DNA from: Arachis hypogaea
Taxonomy: Eukaryota; Streptophyta; Magnoliopsida; Fabales; Fabaceae
Length of the DNA stretch: 64,000 nucleotides
Reading direction: 5' to 3'
Assembly: GCF_003086295.3 (NCBI RefSeq)
Contig: NC_092041.1
Coordinates: 95,629,827 to 95,693,826 of the forward strand
Shown here in pieces: positions 1-10,245 of this stretch. Position 1 is the stretch's first letter, and every line of letters starts with the position of its first letter. The position numbers were made by a program, and so were the translations under genes. The notes under the pieces are model-generated. The model did not search any database. It was not told where the DNA came from and was given only the letters and a program-made list of their open reading frames with translations.

Positions 1-2640
1 CTTTTCATGGCTGCCATTATCACTTATCTTTTTGCAGCTCTTCCTAAAATTAGATTGGTCGAATATAATTGCAAGCACCGACTGAAACAAATGAAGACGA
101 CCAAATATCAAAAAGTACTACTACTACATTGATCATTATCAAAATTAAATAAAAAGAAAGTAGAAAATAGTTCGCTAAAAGGGAAGAAAATTTTGATGAA
201 TTTGACATAATTTATGTATCAATTAAGTGATGTACTGGAAAAGCCAATCACATTTATCAGTGTTTGTATTTTTTTTAATCAAAGATTAACTACTACATAT
301 TAGAAGATAACTTAGTTTACAGTTTAAGGAAGTTTGTTTTCATTTTCCATACTACTAGGCTCAACACCCGCTAATAAAAACAGCTCATGCCCAAGTATGG
401 TTCACATTTCATAAGAATAACATATTAACATCAATACTTAAACAACAAGTATCCACACAATAAAAGCTCCTTAAAATATAGTATAACTCTTTCAGTATTG
501 CAATTAGTACACCACATTTTGATCTATATCTAGTATGTGAATAACATCATACTTTTTCTTTAACTTACAAATAAATGAAAATGACAATTTATTCACACTA
601 AGTCCTTGTCTAAATAAAAGAAAAAAAAAGAAAAAGCATGTAGAGCATAACAATAATGGCTTACCACAAACTACTGAAACTATTGAAAAAATAATGTGAA
701 CTACAGCAATAATCTGTAGCCAAAGAATAAGTAAAGTGTAGGATACTAATAAAATCCTGAAAGCAAAGGTTGTTTCCACTTTCCAGAAATGACCGTGTCA
801 ATATCAAAAGTAAGTCATCAAATATGCAATCTAATTTTTCAGCCAATTTCATTTTCTATATAACTCATACACCAAATAGCAATCAAAGGCATGGAAACAA
901 ATCCAAACAAGCACTTACACAACCTATACTCTCTGACTATAGCAGTAGAACTAACAAATATACATAAATTGGTTACAATAGTCAAATACAGCGAGTGGCT
1001 TTAGATAAACCATTTTCAATTTCAAAGAAGGAATACTAATTAATTGGCAACAACTTTAAGCTATTTGAGCAATGTATATATACCTCAAAAAATCGCCCTG
1101 GAATCAGAGCAAACCAATTAAACATGTAAATAAGTAAGAAAGTAACCAATGAATGTAGTCAAAAGGCAAAACCTAACCTTAATTTTCAATGATTTTTCTT
1201 ACTCTAACTTGGACAATAAAACACACACATAAAAATTGTTAGATATTAACTTAATTGATATTCAACGATAAATAAAAAATACGAGTGAGACGATTCACTG
1301 GATATTCGTCTTTCATGGGTTCAAATAAAGAAGTGGAGAAAATGGCTTGATTCTACGGGATCGAAGTGTGGACCATGGAGCACTGAAGAAGTCGAAGAAG
1401 AAGAATTAGAAAACAAGTCCCTGAATAGTTTTGTTATTTCAACAATTCAACCAAATTAATTACTTAAAATCTGAAGGAAATTTTTGTCATGCCTGAGACA
1501 TTTATGCAAACCTTCAAGGACAATGGCGCCTTCAAGGAAGAGATGCCTGAGGACCCAAGATGAGGCAATAGGCTTGATGGGAAGAGGTGAATGGCGGAGA
1601 GTTGTTAACTCGCCTGAGATGGATAGAGAATGGCACCATGGCGGAGCAAAGCAGAGGTTTCAGAACGGTGAAGTTGAGAAGAGATTTCAAAATAGCGCGA
1701 GCAAAATAATATACCAGATCAGACTAGAGCAAAATGCAATGCGAGCACAATAATACGACGTGAGCTCAAGCAGTGATGAACAGAACGATGACAGCGACCA
1801 TAGAGGAATGCAGAATGCGCGTCAATGTCGTTAAATGGGAAAGTTGAGTTTGTATTGGGGTTAGGGTTATGATTTTGGTTCTGAAATGGTATGATTCGAG
1901 TTTTGTTTCTAAGTAATAGTAGCTAAGAAGGTGATGAATCAATTTTTGCTTGATCCCTTGATGTATTTTGTGCTTCTTTTCTTGTTTTTATTTGAGTTCA
2001 GAGTGAAAAGAGTGATTTAAAAAAAAAACTAGAAGAAAGATTAAGATTTTAATAAAGAGTGATTTAAGTTCAGAGTGGAAAGAGTGATTTAAAAAAAACT
2101 GGAAGAAAGATTAAAATTTTAGTAAAAAAAAAAAAATAGGCAACACTTGGAATGGAAAGTTTATTAAACCTTTAAAAGCCCCGCATTAAGGGTAATTTTT
2201 AGTGTTTATTTTTTCAATTTATTTTTTTATCTACGTTGTCAATGATAAGTTCTTTAAAGAATTAATAAAAAAATGTCTCCTATGATTTAAGTTGTTACTA
2301 ACAGATTTTTCATAAGTTTAATAAAAAAAATAGCTAATTATTCTCTTATCTTTATCTTTAGTTTCTATATTGTCTTTTACCTTATTATATTTCTCATAAG
2401 TTTGGTCAAAAGCAATAATTGAACATTTAAGGTTATCTTATAGTATTAGATATTTTAATATTAGTGCATGCTATATTGCTCACTATCACTATAAATCAAC
2501 GTTAAATATATAGAACTATCGAAGCTAATAGTTGTTAAATAATAAAATTAAATGATCTCATAATATTATTATAAAAGCATTCATGTCAAAGCCAATTCTC
2601 CGAGACCTCGAGAAACTGTAGAATAACAAATTATCTAGAA
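1..2640. other. AT-rich sequence with no recognised gene (probable left part of CACTA-1)
   Basis: No ORF here matches a family I recognise. The longest plus-strand ORF (1484-1753) has no domain signature and its composition does not stand out from its surroundings. By position this should be the 3' side of the minus-strand CACTA-1 element, where the second (TNPA-like) CACTA gene would be expected, but I see no trace of it. No CACTA-type terminus (CACTAC...) is visible, so the left end of CACTA-1 is probably outside the window. A 72-bp tandem duplication lies at 1996-2135. Confidence 0.5.
1996..2135. repeat. 72-bp tandem duplication
   Basis: The block starting GTTCAGAGTG at 1996 recurs at 2068. 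Both copies contain AGAGTGATTTAAAAAAAA followed by an A/G-rich stretch (AGAAGAAAGATTAA). The copies differ by a few substitutions and by homopolymer length, so the duplication is not very recent. Confidence 0.8.
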
Positions 2641-2683
2641 TGCATCAAATATTGTCTAAGCTATCTATTTCATCATCACCATC

Positions 2684-3360
2684 TCAGTCATTATCATCGT
2701 TTTCGTCAACATGCATTTCATCCTGTTCTGCTTCATCAACCCCGCACCTCGTCAATTGAAACTCTTTAAGATTTTCTACTTGTTGCTCACAAAATGGTAT
2801 GTCCTCCACCAAAGATTCATCTAATTCCTCCTCATTCAAATTCCCCATATCATATAAATCTCTGCGTTTCATATGACAAACAGAACACTAACCTTTATCA
2901 ACTGGATCATCAACATAGTAAACCAGTCTTGCATCTGTTGCAAGAATAAATGGTTCATCTGTTTCATTATCACCAGTGTGTATCAAGTTAGAAAATTTTA
3001 CACTTGTGATCCCAAATTGATCCATCTTGATTCCCTTGTTAAGTGTGCTATCAATCCAAATACATTTGAACAACATAACCCTCAGCTTGCCAAAGTAGTC
3101 TAACTCTATCATATCTACCACTTTACCATTGTATATATTGTCGCTTGGTACTATAACAGGGTTCCTGCCATTTGGAACACTATTAGTAATAGCCGACATA
3201 ACCACACCACTATTTTGTATTTTAAGTCCTTGATCTTTCTCCATTATACGAAACTTGAACCCATATACATTATACTCCTCAAACCTCTTCACAACATCAT
3301 TTGGCCCTTCTGCAAACCACTTGATTTCGGGAGTGATATCTGGATCATCGTTTTTTGCGA
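2684..3360 (-). pseudogene. CACTA-1 transposase C-terminal region (DUF4216-like domain)
   Basis: Read on the minus strand this gives a DUF4216-type segment typical of the C-terminal part of plant TNP2-family CACTA transposases. It includes QNSGVVM, the motif GKVVDMIELDYFGKLRVMLFK and a later FILATDARLVYYVDDP. It is followed, after an in-frame stop at the end of the DUF4216 block, by an acidic tail (2684-2872) rich in D and E, as in the intact relative in CACTA-2 at 25.35-25.9 kb. It lies downstream, in transcription order, of the DUF4218 piece at 5.2 kb, with a non-autonomous hAT element inserted between them. This is an inactive remnant. Confidence 0.8.
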
Positions 3361-3575
3361 CCTACATGTGTTAATAGATTAGAATTCCAATATGTGATAC
3401 TAAATTCTATTTTGGAACAAACACGTTTTACAAAATGTAAATAACTCACATAATCCGTAAACCACTCATAGAATTTCGCATGGATGTATTCTTCAACGAT
3501 TTTGGTTGCATTTTTTCTACCATGGTATATTCTGGCAATCTCACATCTACATTTTCTGGTAAAGTAGACTACAGT

Positions 3576-4716
3576 CAGTGACGGACCCAGAAAATTTTAG
3601 GAGTAGGGACAAAAATATATATATTAAAATAAATTTTATTAAATATTATTAATTATATGGAGATATAAAAATTAAAAAGAGTTAGTGAACACTTTCATTC
3701 TTAAAATACTATTCATTATATATAATTTATAAAAAATATTTTTTATTTCTAAAAATGGAACTTAAAATATTTTAATTAAATTATAGATAATTTATTACCC
3801 TAACTAATTTTTTTATACACATTTAATAATAAAAGACTGAATCAATTGGCACAATAGCGTCTAATAATACACTAGTATTTATAATTTAAAACTAGAATTA
3901 TATATAAATACTAGAAAAATTAAATTTGTATATGAAAAGTATGTTTATATAAAATAATAGAAGCATAATTTACAATTTTTTTCTTTCTTTCTTTTTAAAA
4001 TAATTAAATTTGTTATATTTTTTAATTTAATTTTGATATAATGTTAGTTCAAAGATTTTATGTATCTATTTAATTATATATTGTAATTAAAATATTTTTT
4101 ATTACTATTTCTAAAAATAAAAAATATATTCTAAATTGATAAATTAATCAATTCATTTTAAAATTTTATATGCAACATAGGTACATGTAATAGAACAAAA
4201 GATAAAAAATAAGTAATTAAGATGAATAAATCGAGAATAAAATAAAATATATAAAGTCATGAAAAAAATAAAATATTAGATTAATACCTAAACTATAATT
4301 GTTTGAATTAAAATTTGTAATTGAAAATATCAAAAACAGAAATAATAAAATTGGAAGATACATAGAGTCATAGAGAACTATATAAAAAAATAAAAAATTT
4401 AAAATGTACTTTTTTATGAAGAAAAGATGACCACTAGACAAGGAATAGAAAAAGAATGTTAAAAATATAAAAATAAAAAGAGGGATTAAGAGAATAAAGA
4501 AGTAACGGCACAAGAACTAAATTTGATTAGGTTAAATAATAGTTAAAATGATAAAAAAATGAATTTAGGACTTTAACTAATTGAGTTTAATTTATTTATA
4601 GTGAGGTCATTTAAAATTTGAAGTGGGAGCACATTATATATAGCTATATATTAAAAAAAAATTAAAACATAATGGGGGCAAGTGCCTCCTTATTGTTGTT
4701 CTTGGGTCCGTCCCTA
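3576..4716. mobile_element. Non-autonomous hAT-type element, 1141 bp
   Basis: It is flanked by the 8-bp direct repeat ACTACAGT (3568-3575 and 4717-4724). The ends form a short imperfect inverted repeat: CAGTGACGGACCCAG at the left and, read on the complementary strand from the right, TAGGGACGGACCCAAG. An 8-bp TSD and C(A/T)GxGxCGGACCC ends are diagnostic of hAT elements. The interior is very AT-rich and has no convincing coding capacity, so the element must have been mobilised in trans. It sits between the DUF4216 and DUF4218 parts of CACTA-1. Confidence 0.9.
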
Positions 4717-4724
4717 ACTACAGT

Positions 4725-5196
4725 TATGTAATAGTTATAGAAAATAATTAAAATTTAAGTTAGAAATAACAACATAACTCACTCGCAGAACTTGTCCACC
4801 ACTGTACAATTTGTCAACACATAACAATGAGCCTGCAATTTCTCACTTGGTGTTAACGACCAAATCTTGTGAGCTCCACGAGATATTCCTAAGTCTGGAA
4901 AAAATCTTAGATAAGATAGTAGAGCAACTACTAGAAGTGTTGTCATTTTGGTCATCGTTGTACCTTGGTCAGTTGAACAGTGTCTCAATATTGCCATCCT
5001 CCAAATATCTAGAGCAGAAAGTTATACATTCCTCTATTATGTAACCTTCAGCTATGCACCCTTCTGGTGCAACCTTGTTACGGACATAAGATTTTAAATG
5101 TTCCAGGACCCTAATAACAAGAAGAGAAAATTAGTTATCCATAAAAAATATATAGTAACAAATAGATTCAATTAAAACTTGTTAGAGTGCCAAAAT
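4725..5196 (-). pseudogene. CACTA-1 transposase, degraded inter-domain segment
   Basis: This stretch lies between the recognisable DUF4218 block and the DUF4216 block of the CACTA-1 transposase. By position it should hold the linker coding sequence and an intron, but stops are present in all frames and no conserved motif survived clearly enough to name. Confidence 0.4.
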
Positions 5197-6135
5197 TTAT
5201 CTTTCAACAGGATACATCCATCTGTACTGCACTGGACCCGCAATCATTGCTTCCTCTATGAGATGAATAACTAGATGAACCAAAATAGTGAAAAATTCCT
5301 GAGGAAATATCATTTTCATGTGACAGAGTGTCAAAACAATTTGTTGTTGTAGTCTTTCTAAATTCTCTAGTGATAGTGATTTGCTTGAGACTTCTCTAAA
5401 ATAGTTGCACAACTTAATAAGCACGGATGTAACTTCCTTAGGCAAGGATCCTCTAAGAGCAATTGGCAAAATATGTTCAAGAAGAATGTGTGAATCATGG
5501 CTCTTTAGACCGATTACCTTTCATTTTTTAATATCGACACATCTAGAAATATTTGAAGAGTAACCATCTGGAAAAGTGACACTCTTTAGAAAACCTAGAA
5601 AAATATCCTTGTCAACATTTGTCATTCTAAAGCACGAGGAAGGGTACTTAGAAGAATTAGGATGTGGATGGAGTTGTTCTGTGATTCCCATTAACTGCAA
5701 GTACTTACGAGCTTGCAAGTTGTCTTTAGTCCCTTGTCATCAAGTACAGTAAAAAGCACATTATCAAACACACTTTTCTCTATGTGCATCATGTCAAGAC
5801 AATGACGAACAAGATTATCCTTCCAATATGGTAAATCCTAAAAAATACTCCTCTTTTTCCATTGTAGTGGTATGTTGCCATCATTGAGTGCATTCTGAGG
5901 TCTTTTTTGACTATTCTCAATTTGGGACAAAATTCTTCTGCCTGACAATGTTGAAGGTGGGCCGCTTAGTTCTGTATGGCCATCAAAAGAGTGTTTATTG
6001 TGCCTATACTCATGGTCATCGGGTAACCACCAATGATGTCCCATAAACAAATACTTCATGCCAAACTTCAACCTTTTGGAGACTGTATCAAAGTTATATG
6101 ATGGACAAGCAAGGCTCGTATGTGTATTCCATCCA
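5197..6135 (-). pseudogene. CACTA-1 TNP2-type transposase fragment with DUF4218
   Basis: Minus-strand translation gives successive pieces of a plant CACTA transposase. At 6071-5838 there is MGHHWWLPDDHEYRHNKHSF, followed by the region preceding the FFDLPYW-type motif. At 5718-5521 there are MTNVDKDIFLGFLKSVTFPDG and SNISRCVDI. At 5469-5197 there is a DUF4218 block ending GPVQYRWMYPVER. The same order and motifs are seen in the better-preserved CACTA-2 copy at 27.4-26.5 kb. The pieces are in different frames and separated by stops. The upstream part of the gene was displaced by the solo-LTR insertion at 6141. Confidence 0.85.
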
Positions 6136-6140
6136 GACAG
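6136..6140. repeat. Target-site duplication GACAG (left copy)
   Basis: GACAG at 6136-6140 is repeated at 20727-20731, immediately outside the TGTAATACCC...GGGTGTTACA termini of the intervening element. A 5-bp duplication is the normal size for LTR retrotransposon integration. Confidence 0.9.
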
Positions 6141-6938
6141 TGTAATACCCGGTCTAACCGAAATTAATTAAATAATGAGTTAAGTAGGAGCGAATATGGT
6201 TGGAAGATTTGGCAATTGGAATTTGATGATTTAAATATGATATTTGGATTCAGTGAATTTTTTCGAGTCGGAAGACATAGTTTTCTACATAAAAGCGCCC
6301 AGTAGAATTTTGATCGGCAGTACCGGCTGAGACCTGTCTGGTACTGTAGCTGAGAAAATTGATTATGAGTAAATAAGATTAAGAAATGAGGAATTATAAT
6401 TAGGGGAGGTAGAAATATTTGAAGTGCGATTTAGAGCGCTAATCTTAAAGGTTTTGGTCCAAAATTGGGTCAACGGACAAAAATAAGTGAACTGGGCCTA
6501 GGTGGGCCCAAGACCCAACATATATAAACATTAGTTATGAGCATTTCAGCTCATTTTACCCTAAAAGAGAGGTTGGGGCACTGAAATAGAGAAGAGAGAG
6601 AGGAGAAGAGAGAAAACCTAACTCTCTTTGATCTTCAAACCACCATAACTTGAGCTACGGAGCTCCGATTGACAAGCCGTTTGTGGTCACGCATTGCTCT
6701 TCTCATCCTCTACAATTATATCTAAGTTTTTTGGTGAGTAATCCACTGTCCTCTGCCCAGTTTTTATTTTCCTCTTCAAATTCGAATTTGGTTTGGGTTT
6801 TGAGGAAACCTTGTGATTTTGGTTGTTTAGGAGTGCTCTAGTATGAGCCATGGGTTATATTCATCACAAACTTCAGTGGGTTAAGGTAAGAAACCCTCCA
6901 ACCCTTGTGATTTGTCACTTTTATGAGCCCTAGGTTGA

Positions 6939-6943
6939 TGTAT
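6939..6943. repeat. Target-site duplication TGTAT (left copy)
   Basis: TGTAT at 6939-6943 is repeated at 17012-17016, directly flanking the TGATGAGCGG...TCCACCA termini. This fixes the exact boundaries of the nested retrotransposon. Confidence 0.95.
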
Positions 6944-8616
6944 TGATGAGCGGATAATTTGTACGCTTTTTGGCATTGTTTTTAGTATGTTTTTAGTAGG
7001 ATTTAGTTAGTTTTTAGTATATTTTTATTAGTTTTTAGTTAAAATTCACTTTTCTGGACTTTACTATGATTTTGTGTGTTTTTCTGTGATTTCAGGTATT
7101 TTCTGGCTGAAATTGAGGGACCTGAGCAAAAATCTGATTCAGAGACTGAAAAGGACTGCAGATGCTGTTGGATTCTGACCTCCCTGCACTCGAAGTAGAT
7201 TTTCTGGAGCTACAGAAGCCCAATTGGCGCGCTCTTAACGGCGTTGGAAAGTAGACATCCTGGGATTTCCAGCAATATATGATAGTCCATACTTTGCCCA
7301 AGATTTGATGGCCCAAACCGGCGTCCAAAGTCACCCTCAGAATTTCCAGCGTTAAACGCCGGAACTGGCACCAAAGTGGGAGTTAAACGCCCAAACTAGC
7401 ACAAAAGCTGGCGTTTAACTCTAAGAAGAGTCTCTACACGAAAATGCTTCAATGCTCAGCCCAAGCACACACCAAGTGGGCCCGGAAGTGGATTTTTATG
7501 TCATTTACTCATCTCTGTAAACCCTAGGCTTCTAGTTCTCTATATATAGGACCTTTTACTATTGTATTTTCATCTTTTGATCACTTTTGATCTCTAGATC
7601 ATCTTTTGATCACTTTTGATCTTTTGATCATCTTTGGACATCTAGTTCTTAGATCATTGGGAGGCTGGCCTCACGGCCATGCCTAGACCTTGTTCTTATG
7701 TATTTTCAACGGTGGAGTTTCTACACACCATAGATTAAGGTGTGGAGCTCTGCTGTACCTCGAGTATTAATGCAATTACTATTGTTCTTCTATTCAATTC
7801 CGCTTGTTCTTGTTCCAAGATATCACTTGTTCTTCAACTTGATGAATGTGATGATCCGTGACACTCATCATCATTCTCACCTATGAACGCGTGCCTGACA
7901 ACCACCTCCGTTCTACCTTAGATTGGGTGGATATCTCTTGGATTCTTTAACCGGAATCTTCGTGGTATAAGCTAGAACTGATGGCGGCATTCAAGAGAAT
8001 CCGGAAAGGTCTAAACCTTGTCTGTGGTATTCTGAGTAGGATTCAATGATTGAATGACTGTGACGAGCTTCAAACTCCTGAGGGCGGGGCGTTAGTGACA
8101 GACGCAAAAGAATCACTGGATTCTATTCCGGCCTGATTGAGAACCGACAGATGGATAGCCGTGCCGTGATAGGGTGCGTTGAACATTTCCACTGAGAGGA
8201 TGGGAGGTAGCCACTGACAACGGTGAAACCCTTGCATACAGCTTACCATGGAAAGGAGTAAGAAGGATTGGATGAAGACAGTAGGAAAGCAGAGAGACTG
8301 AAGGGACACAGCATCTTCATGCGCTTATCTGAAATTCCTACCAATGAATTACATAAGTATCTCTATCTTTATCTTTATGTTTTATTCGTATATCACCCAT
8401 ACCCATTGGAATTTGCCTGACTAAGATTTACATGGTGACCATAGCTTGCTTCATACCAACAATCTCTGTGGGATCGACCCTTACTCGCGTAAGGTTTATT
8501 ACTTGGACGACCCAGTACACTTGCTGGTTAGTTGTGCGAAGTTGTGATACAGAGTTGAGATTTCAATGAGCGTACCATGTTGATGGCGCCATTGATGATC
8601 ACAATTTCGTCCACCA
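6944..8616 (+). repeat. 5' LTR (1673 bp)
   Basis: It starts TGATGAGCGGATAATT and ends TTCGTCCACCA. It carries a TATA-like TATATATA at 7541-7548, followed by GATC-rich short direct repeats (about 7570-7660) that are missing from the 3' LTR. Three 31-bp-spaced units related to GGCGTTTAACGCC lie at 7346-7424. Compared by eye with the 3' LTR there are about two dozen substitutions plus two sizeable indels (about 22 bp near 7017 and about 150 bp near 7560-7710). Confidence 0.95.
7541..7548 (+). promoter_or_regulatory. LTR TATA box (probable U3/R promoter)
   Basis: CTCTATATATAGGACC lies within the 5' LTR and is preserved in the 3' LTR at 16088-16095. It is a good plant TATA element in the expected part of the LTR. 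The related LTR at 62387 has lost it. Confidence 0.6.
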
Positions 8617-8622
8617 AGTTTT

Positions 8623-8640
8623 TGGCGCCGTTGCCGGGGA
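8623..8640 (+). promoter_or_regulatory. Primer-binding site, tRNA-Asp type
   Basis: TGGCGCCGTTGCCGGGGA lies six bases after the 5' LTR and matches the known tRNA-Asp PBS of plant Athila/Calypso-type elements. A second, one-base-different copy (TGGTGCCGTTGCCGGGGA) follows at 8718-8735 as part of a local tandem duplication of about 95 bp. The tandem arrangement may also exist in the family member at 62387, whose sequence is cut at the window edge. Confidence 0.9.
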
Positions 8641-10245
8641 TTGTTCGAGTTTTCGGCAAGCTTTTGGTCCGGTAACATCAGTGCCAAATTTCTGATCCGG
8701 CAACAGCACCAAGTTTTTGGTGCCGTTGCCGGGGATTGTTGAGTTTAGACAACTGACGGTTCATCTTGTTGCTTAGATTAGGTGTTTTTCTTCAGAGTTC
8801 TTAAGAATGAATTCTAGTGTTTCAAGGTGATGTTCTTATCATCAGCAAAGCTGATTGATCTTCATCAATTTAGCCCTTGAATGCAATGTCCTGCTGAAGC
8901 TTGGCTAGCCATGTCTAATTTCTTTAGACTAAAGCTTTAGACTAACATTGCATGATTCTTGGAATTCTCATTAAGAATTTTGATATTTTTATTTTTCCTC
9001 TTCACTTAATTTTCAAAAAAACCAAAAAAAAAATTTACAAAATCATAAAAAACCAAAAATATTTTTCCTACTGAGACTCTAGTCTCATGTTAAGTTTGGT
9101 GTCAATTGCATGTTTCTGTTCTTCTTGCATGCATGTGTCTTCATTAATCTTCAAGTTGTTCTTGATGATTTCACTGCTCTGATCTTTGAATTCTATTGAC
9201 TTGAGTGTTTTGTGTTTCTCATATGCATTCTCATGTTGTTAGTGTCAGTAGTATACAAACTGCTAAGTTTGGTGTCTTGCATGCATTGTTATTTGATTTT
9301 AGTTGCATTTTGATTATTCCTTATTATTAAAAATCCAAAAATATTTTTAATTTGTGTCTTTTCAAGTCAATAATACAGGGAATTGAAGATTCAGAACATT
9401 CAGCAGAGGAACTACACAGAAAAAGCTGGGCGTTCAAAACGCCCAATGAGGAAGGCAAACTGGCGTTTAAACGCCAGCCAGGGTGCCTGGCTGGGTGTTT
9501 AACGCCCAAAAGGGTAGAGTTTTGGGCGTTAAACGCCAGAATGTGCACCATTCTGGGCGTTTAACGCCAGGATGGCACCAGAGGGAAGATTTTGTTTTCA
9601 ATTCAAATTTTTTTCAAGTTTTCAAAATTTTTCAAAATCAAATCTTTTTCAAATCATATCTTTTCAATCAAATCTTTTTCAGAATCAATTTCTTTCCATT
9701 TTCAAAGATACTTGCTATCAATTAATGATTTGATTCAACATTTCAAGTATGTTGCCTTTTCTATTGAGAAAGGTTTAATGTTTGAATCATATCTTTTCTT
9801 GTTAGCCAAGTTATTAACTTTTAAAATCAAATCTTTTTAAAAATGTTTTTCAAATCATATCTTCTCAATCACATCTTTTTAAAACCAATCTTATCTTCTC
9901 AACCACATCTTTTTCAAAATAGTTTTCAATCAAATCTTTTTAATTTCTAATTTCAAAATCTTTTTCAAAAATCATTTTTTTACTTAGTTTTCGAAAATTA
10001 AAGACTATTTTTCAAAATGTTTTTAAAATCTTTTACTTAATTTTCGAAAACTTCTTTCCCTCTTCTCATATCCTTCTATTTATGGACTAACACTATTCCT
10101 CAATGAACAATTCGAACTACATCTCTCTTGATAAGTTCGAATTCTTCTACTTCTGCCTTCTATTTTTCTTTTCCTCTGACATCTCAAGGAATCTCTATAC
10201 TGTGACATAGAGGATTCCATATTTTCTTGTTCTCTTCTCTTTCAT
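8641..10245 (+). other. Retrotransposon 5' leader, no coding
   Basis: This 1.6-kb leader holds the second PBS copy (8718-8735), two TAAGTTTGGTGTC motifs (9091, 9264) and a five-unit palindromic array at 9426-9570 with 31-34-bp spacing. It also has a long T/A-rich degenerate repeat (about 9590-10030) built from variants of AATCAAATCTTTTTC. No ORF here looks like protein coding; the translated frames simply follow the repeats. Confidence 0.7.
9426..9570. repeat. Palindromic array 1 (5 units, about 31-bp period)
   Basis: Units related to CTGGGCGTTTAACGCCAG start at 9426, 9460, 9491, 9522 and 9553, so the spacings are 34, 31, 31 and 31 bp. Each unit is a near-perfect palindrome. The intervals between units vary more but often include GCACCA. 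Confidence 0.9.

Noticed and set aside
1484..1753. 89-residue plus-strand ORF as a possible host gene
   Set aside because: No recognisable motif, no clear splice or promoter context; it lies in probable CACTA-1 sequence.
6650..6841. 63-residue ORF in the solo LTR
   Set aside because: LTR sequence near the nested insertion; no family similarity and no companion exons.
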